A DNA stretch of 64,000 nucleotides from Strigamia acuminata (taxonomy: Eukaryota; Arthropoda; Chilopoda; Geophilomorpha; Linotaeniidae), in NCBI GenBank assembly GCA_949358305.1, contig OX442314.1:47376581-47440580 (forward strand), given 5' to 3'. Position numbers and translations under genes: made by a program. Shown here piece by piece: positions 33,784 through 44,400 of the stretch (position 1 is its first letter; each line of letters begins with the position of its first letter). The notes beneath the pieces were generated by a model, which worked only from the letters and a program-made list of their open reading frames with translations, was not told the origin of the DNA and ran no database searches.

Positions 33784-35010
33784 ATGGAGGCCGGCAACGA
33801 GACACAACCGCCGCTCACCGGCAGCAGTGCCCACATCTCGTGTCTCTACCCCGAAATCCTCGCGCTTATCTTCCGCTTCCTCGACCTCCGAGACAAAGGC
33901 CGCGCGGCCCAAGTGTGCGTGGCGTGGCGCGACGCCGCTTACCACCGCTCCGTGTGGTGGGGAGTCGAAGCCAAACTCCACCTCCGCCGGCCCAACCTCT
34001 CTCTCTTCCCGAGCCTCGTGCGCCGCGGCATCCGCCGAGTCCAAGTACTGAGTCTGCGCCGCAACAACCTCCGCGACGTCATCCAAGGCATCCCCGACCT
34101 CGAGAGCCTCAGCCTGAGCGGCTGCTACAACGTGCAGGACTCCGGCCTCGCGCAAGCCATCGTCGCGCCGCTACACTCGCTCGTCGTGCTCAACCTCAGT
34201 TTATGTAAGCAAATAACGGACGAATCCTTGCTACGTCTCGCCCAGCTGTGTCCCAACCTCGAAGTGCTCGATCTCGCCGGCTGCGACCGCATCACCAACA
34301 CGGGCTTCCTGCTCATCGCGCAAGGACTGCGCCGACTGCTCTCGCTCAACCTCCGCAGCTGTCGGCACGTGTCCGACGCCGGCATCGCGCCCCTCGCCGG
34401 CCTCAACCGCGAGATCGGCGAGGGCACGCGCCTGCTCCGGCACCTCGGCCTGCAGGACTGTCAAAAATTAACGGACGACGCGCTCAGGCACGTCAGCATC
34501 GGTCTCTCGGCGCTCAAGAGCATCAATTTGAGTTTCTGCGCGTCAATCACGGACAGCGGGCTCAAACACTTGGCCAAAATGCCCACGCTCAAAGAGCTCA
34601 ATCTGCGCAGCTGCGACAACATCAGCGACGTGGGCATGGCGTATTTAGCGGAAGGAGGATCGAGGATTTCCTCGCTGGACATGAGTTTCTGCGACAAAAT
34701 CGGCGACCAGGCGCTCGCGCACGTGTCGCAGGGTCTGTTCGGGCTGCGCAGTTTGTCCATGTCGGCGTGCCAGATCAGCGACGAGGGCTTGATGCGAGTG
34801 GCGCGCCATTTGCCGGAATTAAGCACGCTCAACATCGGCCAGTGTCACCGCATCACGGACCGGAGTCTGCACGCCATCGCCGACCACCTCACGAGCTTGC
34901 AGTGCATCGATTTGTACGGGTGCACGAAGATCACGACGGTCGGGCTGGAGAAAATCATGCAAATGCCGCAGCTGGATTTTCTCAATTTGGGCTTGTGGCA
35001 TAAAAGGTGA
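33784..35010 (+). CDS. Fbxl14: F-box/LRR-repeat protein 14 (partner of paired)
   Basis: 408 codons, intronless here, GC-rich against AT-rich surroundings. It is the substrate receptor of an SCF (Skp1-Cullin1-F-box) ubiquitin ligase; in flies the orthologue ppa targets Paired and in vertebrates FBXL14 targets Snail-family factors. An F-box spans about residues 17-58 (HISCLYPEILALIFRFLDLR; KGRAAQVCVAWRDAAYHRSV), followed by about a dozen LRRs of the Cys-containing type (residues 85-405) with repeated LNLRSC, LNLSFC and LDLAGC cores. The end LNLGLW is characteristic of the family. The ATG at 33784 (AAGATGG) is chosen because HISC follows closely, as in vertebrate FBXL14, and upstream codons lack an ATG. 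Length agrees with the family's usual 400 residues or so. Confidence 0.96.
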   Translation: MEAGNETQPPLTGSSAHISCLYPEILALIFRFLDLRDKGRAAQVCVAWRDAAYHRSVWWGVEAKLHLRRPNLSLFPSLVRRGIRRVQVLSLRRNNLRDVIQGIPDLESLSLSGCYNVQDSGLAQAIVAPLHSLVVLNLSLCKQITDESLLRLAQLCPNLEVLDLAGCDRITNTGFLLIAQGLRRLLSLNLRSCRHVSDAGIAPLAGLNREIGEGTRLLRHLGLQDCQKLTDDALRHVSIGLSALKSINLSFCASITDSGLKHLAKMPTLKELNLRSCDNISDVGMAYLAEGGSRISSLDMSFCDKIGDQALAHVSQGLFGLRSLSMSACQISDEGLMRVARHLPELSTLNIGQCHRITDRSLHAIADHLTSLQCIDLYGCTKITTVGLEKIMQMPQLDFLNLGLWHKR

Positions 35011-35530
35011 TACGAAGTACGAAGTAACATTACAACAACATTTCTGCTCAAAACGACGATTCCTTGTTGCCTTGTGGAAAAAGTATATACACATTTATAC
35101 ATATATACATATAAATATATATATTTAAAACTTAAAACAGGGTCTCCGCCATTTTTTTTGGATTTTTTTGTTTTGTTTTCACTTGTCTCTTGGAGGGAGT
35201 GTGTGTGTGTGTGGTGTGACAGGTCCTCTGGTGGAGAGAGGGAGAAAGGCAACAAAGGAACTTGGGTAGGGTCACCGGAAGTGTCTTTGTTGGTGTCTTG
35301 GATGTGGAAGATGAAAGGGGTTTTTTTGGCCTTCAAAATTGTGTGAGAGAAGCTTTTAGTTAAATATTCGGCAATGGAGATTGTCGAGACAAAACCATTT
35401 ATTTATTTATTTATTTATTTATTTATTTGATGTGTTTTTCGAGGAAAAAAATTAATTAATTGCGTTCAAAGTTTCTATTTTTCTCGTTTTTCGTGTTTTA
35501 TGATCACCAAAAACAACGAAAACGGAAAAT
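35011..35530. other. 3' flank of FBXL14
   Basis: Probable 3' UTR with AT-rich (ATATAAATATATATAT) and (TG)n sequence near 35205, and an (ATTT)n microsatellite at 35398-35428. No further coding region is supported. Confidence 0.4.
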
Positions 35531-35817
35531 CAGTTGAAACTCTTTATAACGAATCACAATGGACCCGAAAAACCGATTCGTTATAACGAGAATTCGTTAT
35601 ATCGAATTTTTTAAAAATTTCATCAAACCATTGCTCGTTTTCAAGCTTTTCCCAACGCACGGTGTTCGACGATTCCCCAGGCCGCGCAAGGCCGACTCGG
35701 CGCCGCCGCAAAATCCCAAAACTCCGTCGAAAAAGTCAACCAAACCGGCCATTTTTAAATATTCGTTAATATCGATAATTCGTTATACCGCGATTCGTTA
35801 TAAAGAGTTTCGACTTT
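35531..35817. mobile_element. 287-bp MITE with pogo/Tigger-like ends
   Basis: Left end CAGTTGAAACTCTTTATAAC and right end (complement) AAAGTCGAAACTCTTTATAA are inverted repeats continuing as AACGAATC. The CAGT...TATAACGA character recalls Tc1-mariner/pogo (Tigger) termini, but no clean TA duplication is visible. Its GC-rich middle (35640-35715) recurs inverted in the 279-bp tandem duplication at 37.0-37.6 kb. Confidence 0.6.
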
Positions 35818-37043
35818 AAAAAACTTTGAACACCATCCACTGTTGAACAATAATTATTGAAACAAGAGTAATTTTAATTCCTTCCTCGTGCATGATCCCA
35901 TGGACAAAACTCTGACGTCATTTTGCGTTTTAATGATTCATTGGCATGGACTTTCGGTCCTATCTGACATCAAACTTAAAGCCACACACACAGGATCAAT
36001 TTTCATATTCCAGTTTTGCCTGATGAGAATTTTAATTTAATTACACCAACATGCCACGCTTGGAATTAATAATTAAAACCAGCTGATCTAATCAAAAAAC
36101 CCATCCCCCATCCCCCCAATGACGTCATTGAATTTTCAAAAATTTTCAAAAAAAACACAAAACACAAAAATGTCAATCAATCCATCAATCAATTAATTAA
36201 TTAATTAAAAAAAGTGAATTTTGTGGAATTTCAAACTCGGGCCAAATTTCCCCTTTGCATCAGTTGGACTCGGCCACTGTGGAGGTCAAGGGGGTCCGCC
36301 AACTAAGAGGGATGAGGTGGAGTGAGTGAGAAGGGAGGTGTAATACGACAACGCATGCGTTCGATATTCCTGCGGTTGGGAGTTCGGTTGTCATGGCGAC
36401 GAAGGGGATCAGTAGGCAACCCTCCGTCCAAGTTTTCTGTTTTTTTTTTTTTGTCCCCCACACACTTTGTACATATAAATTATCAAACAATGAAGAAAAC
36501 TGTATAGAAAGTGCTATAAAATGTTGTTTTGTTTTTATTTTTTCGAATTAAATTCAATTATTTCTTCATTTCCACACACACAAACTCGACGGAGTTTCCA
36601 GGATTCTTGGCCGCGGCAGGTCGATGCTCGACGGCATGACGCGACGTGCAAAACCCGTCGGAATAAAAAATTTCAAAAAATATATTTTAAAGTTTGTAAA
36701 AAAAAATAAAAATTATTATTTTCATGTTTACACCTGCTGTTTGATGTTGGTGGGTCGTGGCACCTAGATGGGAGTGCGTTCCCCTCCCACCGAGAGGAAC
36801 TCACGCGCCCCCTACAGTTTGTTATCTGTCAAGTTTCGCGTAGCAATGAGCGCGTGACGAGAGACGAGCGTAACTATACGCTTTAAGTCGGGTCTTTTTC
36901 ACTCCCGCATCGCTCTGGCGAGGCTGGCACCAGATGGGGTGACAACTTTTTCATATCGTATATAAAAATAATGGGGAGTTGGGAATATCGAGTGGCCAAT
37001 TAAGGTGTGCATTGCACGCCCTGCAGCAGCAGCAGGTGGTAAT
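35818..37043. other. Non-coding spacer
   Basis: AT-rich to mixed sequence. A moderately GC-rich patch with CATGCG and a long T run lies at 36260-36460; another patch at 36740-36950 contains GAGCGTAACTATACGC. I see no supported gene. Confidence 0.4.
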
Positions 37044-37600
37044 GGAGGAACAAAAAGGAAGGCGAAAAGTGGGAGAGGAAGCGAGAAAGGAAACCCGACA
37101 CAAAAAATAAATTTTAATGGGTTGGAATTTTTTTTTTTGGTTTTCGACGCAGTTTTGGGATTTCGCGGCGGCGTCGAGTCGGCCTTGCGCGGCCTGGGGA
37201 ATCGTCAAACACCGTGCGTTGGGAAAAGCTTGAAAACGAGCAATTTTGATAAGAAATTTAACTTTTTTGTTTAAAATAGGATTAAAATTTAACGATTTAT
37301 TGAATTTTGGATTTTTTTTTTGGGAGGAACAAAAAGGAAGGCGAAAAGTGGGAGAGGAAGCGAGAAAGGAAACCCGACACAAAAAATAAATTTTAATGGG
37401 TTGGAATTTTTTTTTTTGGTTTTCGACGCAGTTTTGGGATTTCGCGGCGGCGCCGAGTCGGCCTTGTGCGGCCTGGGGAATCGTCAAACACCGTGCGTTG
37501 GAAAAAGCTTCAAAATGAGCAATTTTGATGAAATTTTTAACTTTTTTGTTAAAAATAGGATTAAAATTTAACGATTTATTGAATTTTGGATTTTTTTCAT
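37044..37600. repeat. 279-bp tandem duplication
   Basis: 37044-37322 and 37323-37600 begin GGAGGAACAAAAAGGAAGGC and end in TTGAATTTTGGATTTTTTT, differing at a few sites. The CCGAGTCGGCCTTG...GGGAATCGTC core is also inside the MITE at 35531-35817 in opposite orientation. Frames read through it are repeat-encoded and not credible genes. Confidence 0.9.
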
Positions 37601-39480
37601 CAACCCTTTTGAGTCACATCCGTTGTAGGTCACATGCTGCTCTTCCTTCCCTTCTTTTCCTTTACTCACACTCCACTTTCCTCATTCTGCTTGAGTGTTT
37701 GCCCGAAGGAGAAAAAGGAGAACAGCAGACATGCTTGACCGCGCAGCTTATCCCTTGGCTTAGCCTATAAAGTATGGCTCGCATGTGCACCATCTGCATA
37801 CATCTACACGTGGCCAACAGTCAAATGGAACAAGCAACTTTAAAAATATACTTTTTTTGAAATTATAATATTCTTGGAAAATAATAAATAATAATCAAAT
37901 GGAATAAAAGCAGGATGTTGCATATTTTATTCTAAATTAAAATTTTTATTTATTTTTTTATTTATTTTTTTTGGAATTTTCTGAGGAAAATAATTATTTT
38001 TATTTTATTTGTTTGATTTGGGTAAAAACGAAAATAAAAGAGAATGAATGAAGGATTAAAAAAAAAAAAGTTTCAAATGTCAATTGTGAAATTTATAATT
38101 TTTTTTTTTTTTTAATTTTTAAATTTTGTTCTCAAATTCGAATTTTTTTCTCGAACTCTTCAAATTACATACAAAATGATAACTATTTTGATAATATTTT
38201 TGTCTCATTCAATTTTTTGTTTAGATTTTAATTTTCCGAGTTTTCAATTTTAAAATATCGAGTTTTCAATTTTAAAATTTCCAGATTTTAATTTTAAAAT
38301 TTCCAGATTTTAATTTTAAAATTTCCAGATTTTAATTTTAAAATTTCGAGTTTTCAATTTTAAAAATTCAAATTATCCATTTTAAAAATTCAAATTATCA
38401 ATTTTAAAAGTTCAAATCTTTCAATTTTCATAATTTTTAATTTTTTAATTTTAACTTTTAAATTTTCCTTTTTAAATTTTAAATTTTTTCAGTTTTTAAT
38501 TCCAACCCTTCCACCTTTTATTCCCAAATTGCAAATTTTTAATATTTAAAACTCCAACATTTTTTTCCCTCTCAATCCTCACAAAATTTTAATCCCCTTC
38601 AAAAAAACCAAATAAAACTTCACTTTAACTTCCAATTCCCCAACTCTTCTTCCCATATTTCAAATTTCAAAATTTTATTCTCAAATTTCAATTCTCCCCC
38701 CCTCCCCCCCAGAAAAAAAAAAGAAAAAAAAAAAAAAAAAAAAAAAACCCGTTCAATAATTTAATTTAAATAAAATCCTAATTACCATAAATTCCTCAAT
38801 AATCGATGATGAGACTCCAATCCCTCCCCAACTCCCCCCACATAGACCAACCCACTGGGAGCCATGAGTGACGTCTCAAGGCTGGGCACTTCCACTGGCG
38901 TTGCTGGGAGCGAGGAACCTGACAGAGGAAACAAGTGAGGCTAGCGAGCATCAAGTTCCCTCCAACGTCCTTCTATTGGCGACCCCTGCCCTCTTCCCCT
39001 AAACGGGGGAGAGCCAGCGATCTGAAAGGTGCCATTTGGAACGCGCCCTTGGGAAGGGGGACGGGACACACACACATGATATGCATCATTGGCATTCCCT
39101 ACCTCATTTAAATACGACATTTTTCTCACTAAAAAAGATCAATCAAAGATAAATGAAATTTACATAAAATTTTAAAATAAAAATAAATTTTTTAAAATTT
39201 CTTTTTCGAATTTTTTGGAATTTCTTTTTTAGTAATTTATTTTGGTTTCCTGGCACCCACTTGGGGTCTTGTTTCTTTTCTTCTTTTTATTATCCCACAC
39301 CCTTTGGAAAGATGCCATCACATTGTGGTTGGCTGGATGTTTCGTTTTGTCATAAAGGTGTAAATTCTATGCTATTCTTCTAGTGATGAGTGGCGCCATC
39401 TGTGATGGAAATGAAAAACTGCAGATGTTAGTTGAGGCTTTTAATCTGTGTAGAAGGCATCCACATCCAGTCAATCAATT
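37601..39480. other. Low-complexity AT-rich spacer
   Basis: Contains a 23-bp-period repeat of AATTTCCAGATTTTAATTTT type (about 38222-38420), a poly-A run (about 38712-38748), and a GC-richer patch at 38800-39110 of unknown nature. No gene is supported. Confidence 0.5.
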
Positions 39481-39569
39481 TTTAAAGGTTTTTATTTAAC
39501 TTGGCTTGATAGTTTATTTGTTTGTTTCAACTTCCGGTTCACGGTCGCGTCATCACTGGTATATTTTAA

Positions 39570-39695
39570 TTTTAACTCTAAATCTGCTTGCCTGTATATT
39601 TTGTCTGCGGTAGTAGCGCACTCTGGCGGCGTTTTGGAAAACCAATACAAAAGCCTTTTTGAAAAACCTAGTTTTTTCAGTTTACTTGTTAACAT
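39570..39695. repeat. Reverse copy of the repeat at array unit ends
   Basis: Reverse complement contains AAAAGGCTTTTGTATTGG and GCCGCCAGAGTGCGCTAC, matching 3690-3800 in the array units. The copies are clearly diverged, so this is an older dispersed family. Confidence 0.7.
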
Positions 39696-39701
39696 TTAAA
39701 T

Positions 39702-40657
39702 CAGGGGCCGGCAAGTAATTTTAAGTGGGGTCCGGATACTATCAAAAACTTTTATCGAGTTCCAGAAAAAAAAACTCATAAATACTTGCTGATTTTAAAT
39801 TTTTATTTTGACTCATTTAACCCTCAGATGGACAATCTGAAAAGACAACGCTTTGGTGCCCACAATGTACCAATTTTGGGACAAAATAATTAAATCTGGA
39901 AGGCCTGTAGCTTAAGCGCTCTTGTTAGGTTAGTGTAACAAATTGTCGCACTTGGCGCTACTGTTGTTGAGCCAAGAAAATTAACTTTAAAAGAAGAAAA
40001 TTAATTTTAAGTGAAAGAGTTTAATTTATCCTAAATAATTTATTTTAAGTGAAAAAATTTAATTTATCCTAAAAAATTTAATTTTAAATGTATATTTTAG
40101 CCAGAAATGAAATGTGTAATCACTTGTGTTGGACTACTAGCGCCATACGGTGTCAGCTGATAAAAATTGAAAGCAAGTAGAAGCGCTTTTGTAAGATTGG
40201 GAGAAGCCAACTTAAATTTAAGCTGGAATTTCTAAGAGACAGAATTTTCAAAGGTGAATAAATAAATAAATAACGTACAGAACACTCCAAATTTTTTTTG
40301 AAACAAACATTATTGTTGTGTGAACAAAGTCAGAAATTTTCAGAAAATTATATTAAAGCAAAAAAAAGTTTTCCTATTCAAGAAGAGTGTTGTCCCAAAA
40401 TTGGTATAGGGTTGACCATCTGAGGGTTAAGTAATTATATAAAACCCAATAGGTAGGTATTCTTAAAAAAGAAATTACACTTGCGGTCTTGAGCCAGTTT
40501 TTTATAGTTTGGTTCATGCGGGAAAAGCTAACGTGAAGAGTGTCTTCAAGGTGGGAGTCCAAACGATATTTGTTCTTCAAAAAATTCTTTTGGCAGTCCA
40601 AGTTTCGAACTTCCGCGGTCCGTATCAGGACCGCGGTGCGCCTGTGGCCGTCCGCTG
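39702..40657. mobile_element. hAT-like non-autonomous element (interrupted)
   Basis: Starts CAGGGGCCGGCAAGTAATTT and ends GGCCGTCCGCTG, with GGTCCGTATCAGGACCGCGG near the right end; these resemble common hAT ends (CAGGGGTCGGCAA). The terminal repeats are diverged and no clean 8-bp duplication is seen, so the element is old. It has no transposase frame and is split by a 607-bp TTAA-type insertion. A partial relative is at 32965-33205. Confidence 0.55.
39821..40427. mobile_element. 607-bp piggyBac-type MITE at a TTAA site
   Basis: Bounded by TTAA at 39817-39820 and 40428-40431. Ends are inverted repeats CCCTCAGATGG, with a second subterminal inverted pair ACCAATTTTGGGACAA. TTAA duplication and CCC... 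ends are hallmarks of the piggyBac superfamily. No transposase frame. The paralogous copy at 32965-33205 keeps the unoccupied single TTAA, which confirms the boundaries. Confidence 0.85.
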
Positions 40658-41077
40658 GTGTAAAATCTTACAATTCGTAAATTGGATAGTCGAATTCTTC
40701 CATCTTAGCAATTTTCGTGGAGTTCAAATTTTGCAGTCAAAAAACCATGCATGTGTCAATGGATGCTGATTTATTCATATTGAACATTTTGTCCATTAGG
40801 GTCTCTACAAGAAATTACATCACGCAGATGTGACTTTTATCGAGGGGGATGACATTTAACCTGCCCAAGAGAAGAACTCTTTAGTTGAAGAAGCACCGTT
40901 TAAAGTTGGTCCACGATAAATTTTTGGCGGAAGCTAGGTATTGGAAATATAAGCAGAAAATGCAGGGTATAGCTAATGTCTTTAACTGTACCTGAATTAA
41001 GAAATTTTCAAGATACCTGGACTTTTTACATTCCTCAATTAAAGCTGACAGGTTCCAACTAGGATACACCATAGATT
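40658..41077. other. Spacer left of the Copia element
   Basis: No gene or repeat recognised. The Copia target duplication AGATT lies at 41073-41077. Confidence 0.5.
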
Positions 41078-41314
41078 TGTTAGATTGACAGGCGCCAATA
41101 TTGCTACAGACATTAAAGGATTAGGAACAGGACCTCGTGGACAAAGGGAGAGAAGAAGCGCAGGGTCGTGAACTGTCAGCGACCCCAACTAAACAACCAA
41201 TGAGAGAATTTCGTTTTGACCCCACAAACTGTATTTAACCCCCCTGTTCAGAAATAAAACTCACTTGTCAATTTTCAACCTTTCAACACGTGTGTTCTTT
41301 TGAGATGTACAACA
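41078..41314 (+). repeat. Copia 5' LTR
   Basis: 237 bp, TG...CA ends. It carries TATTTAACC (about 41230) and AATAAA (about 41253), candidates for promoter and poly(A) signal. Matches the 3' LTR over its whole length. Confidence 0.95.
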
Positions 41315-41316
41315 AA

Positions 41317-41328
41317 TGGTAGCAGAGG
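41317..41328 (+). other. Copia primer-binding site (initiator tRNA-Met)
   Basis: TGGTAGCAGAGG begins two bases after the LTR and is complementary to the 3' end of eukaryotic initiator tRNA-Met (CCUCUGCUACCA). Confidence 0.85.
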
Positions 41329-41450
41329 CCAATGGTTTAAGACACACAAAAAGTATACAATTACAAGTCACGAGAGAAGCGGCTGAATTTTTTCAAACGA
41401 GGGAGCGATAAGACGTAAGTCGCTGAAAAATCAACCAAAAACGTGAAGTC

Positions 41451-41483
<33 letters not shown>

Positions 41484-41490
41484 CAACAAG

Positions 41491-44400
41491 ATGACCACCA
41501 CAAAACTCCATGTGGTTTCGAACGTGGAACTCCTGAACGACTCAAACTACACCCTGTGGTCAGAGAGAATTGAAACGATTCTGAGAGGACGAAAGCTGTG
41601 GCGAGCGGCCATCGCAGGAGCGGAACCCCCACACGGTGTGGCCGACGCCGAGGACTTCGAGGCCAAAGAGAAAATATGGGAGACGTGGGACGACAAAAAT
41701 GCCGAAGCGATCGAGATAATGATTGGCACATTGACGGGCGACCAGGTGTTGAAGTACCGCGCTTCCCGAAACGCAAAAATTCTTTGGGAGAAGATCAAGG
41801 AAAATATGCAGACGGACAACACGCAGCTTCAATTAGAATGCAACATGCAATTAACGCATTGCAAGATGGACAAGACGGAGACCATCGACCACTATTTGAA
41901 CCGAATCGAAGCACTCCAGACGGAAAGCGCCCAACTCGGTAAGGACATTACTGACCTGGAAGTGAGATTTTATGCCCTTCACGGACTGAGAGACGAATTC
42001 CACCCCACCGCATTGGCAATCAAAGCAAACAAGACGCTTACAAACAAGGAGGCACGCGCGATGCTAAAACAAACCGAGACGAGGGGGCAGAAAGCCAACG
42101 AGACACGCGCACCAGATGCAGCTTACGAGACCAAGGTGAAAAGATTCGAGAAGGGCACGGGCGTGCGCAAGTGCTACAACTGCGACATGCCGGGGCACAC
42201 GGCGGGAGAGTGCCGTAATCCCACGCTTTGCTACAACTGCCGGGGAACTGGACACCGAGCGAGCGAGTGCAGACAGCCAAAGAGGGAGAATAAAAACGGC
42301 GGACGCAACGCAAAGAAGCCACACTCGAAGGGGCCACCAAGAACACTGCGTGCACGCGAAATCGGACCCGAGAGGCCACAGAGAATGCTGAGAGCGTTCG
42401 AAGTCGAAGATAAGGAACCACAGGAACCTATGGAGAGCATCGGGACACCTGAAGATGACGTAAGTGAAAAATTTGATGAAATATTAGAAGAAACATTAGA
42501 AGAAAATTTAGAGGAAAATTTAGAAGAAAAATTTGAAGAGAAAATAGTAGAGAAAATAGAAGAAAAATTAGTAGGAAAAATAGAAGAAAATTTAGAGGAA
42601 AATGTAGAAGAAAAATTTGAAGAGAAAATAGTAGAGAAAATAGACGGAAAATTAGTGGGAAAAATAGAAGAAAAAGGTTTCATTGCGACATGCGAGCGGG
42701 CGGGGCGTTGCGAAGAAAATAATGAGCAATGGATACTGGATTCGGGCGCCACATCCCACATGGCGAAGTCAAGGGGTATATTCGCGACGTATACGCCGGA
42801 GAGCCGTGCAATTCAAGTAGCGGACGAAGGCACGACGATTAGAACGAGCGGGATCGGGGATATCTGCGTGAAAACGACGACGAGCCAAGACGTGCTGCGA
42901 CTCGAGCGGGTGTTGCACGTGCCAAGACTTGATTCAAACTTACTGTCGGTGCCCAAGATCGTTGACAAGAAGATGAAAGTCCTATTTGAAGAGAAAAAGG
43001 CAACAATACTGTCAACAGAAGGGGAGAAAATCCTAACCGCACTACGAGAGGGAGACAGTTTCGTCATAAATTTAAAAATCGAGAAAAACGGAAACGCGCG
43101 ACAAACGAAAGAAATAAACACGACATGGCACCAACGACTTGGCCACCTGGCGCCCGACACGATGCGAACGATGATGAACGACCAACTGGTACGTGGATTG
43201 ACATTAAATCGAAACGAGAAGGCAAAATGTGACGCGTGCATTAGAAGCAAATTAACTCGCAAGCCACACAAGCCCGTGAACACACGACAATCAAGCGCTG
43301 TCATGGATTTGTGGCACGTGGACCTCATCGGGCCCCTCAAACCCGAGTCATTAGGAAAAGCAAGATTCATTCTCACCGTGGTGGACGACTACAGCAGGAA
43401 AACATTGATTAGAATTTTAAAAACAAAGGATGAAACGTCAGAAGAACTGAAAAATCTAATCACGAGATGCGAGCGGCAAACTGGGAGGCGACTCAGAAAA
43501 ATTCGAAGCGACAACGGAGGGGAGTTCATCGTCGGGACCCTGAGCGCGTGGTTCAAGGAACGCGGAATTGACCACCAGCTGACCACACCTTTCTCACCTG
43601 CCAGCAACGGAGTCGCGGAGCGCCACAACCGGACAATTATCGAGATGACAAGGACGATGTTGTGCGACGCGCAGCTGCCACTCAACTTTTGGGCCGAGTG
43701 TGCCACGACGGCGGCACACATACGAAACTCGTGCACATCCAGGGCACACGGAAAGACGCCATCGGAAATCTGGGACAAGCGGAAACCAACCGTGAAGTAT
43801 TTGAAGCGATACGGATGTGTCGCGTACACACTCATACGAGATGCAAACCGCACGAAGTTGGAACCGAAGGCGCAGAAAGGAATATTCGTGGGCTACTCAC
43901 AAAATCGGAAAGCATACCGAATCTACAACCCCAACACGAGGAAAATAAATGAAGAAAGAAACGTGAGATTCCTGGAACACGAGTTGGGAGCGACGCTGCT
44001 ACACGGAGAAGCCCAACCCGAAACGACACACTGCAACGTACTATTTGAGTTTCAAGAAACTGATACAGAGGCTGAGAATGCACCACGAGACGAAAATGAA
44101 ATCACACGACCCGAACAAGATGGAAACGAGAACGAGCCCACACAAAACGAGAGCGAGCCGACACAAGACGAGAGGGAGTCGACACCAGACGAAAACGAAC
44201 CGACTCGAGACAAGACCGAACCGACACAAAGCGGAAATGCAGCCAATACACAAGCGAATAAAATCGGACGACCAAAGGGCACCACCAACGCTGCAAATAC
44301 AGAAAAATTACGCGAACAAAGGGCCGAATACGAGCAAACACTCGTGCAACAAGGCGCGCGCAGAAGCAGCCGAAAAAGAAAACATAGAGCATATAGATCG

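Noticed and set aside
37005-37571. Frames of 81-178 codons on both strands in the 279-bp duplication
   Set aside because: Repeat-encoded, duplicated with the DNA, low complexity, no recognisable motif.
39702-40657. 8-bp target duplication around the hAT-like element
   Set aside because: The flanks (ATTTAAAT and GTGTAAAA) do not match well enough; the hAT call rests on end sequence only.
41443-41490. Upstream start of the Copia frame with a poly-Lys leader
   Set aside because: Encoded by the A-run; the ATG at 41491 (MTTTKLHV) gives the normal Gag N-terminus.
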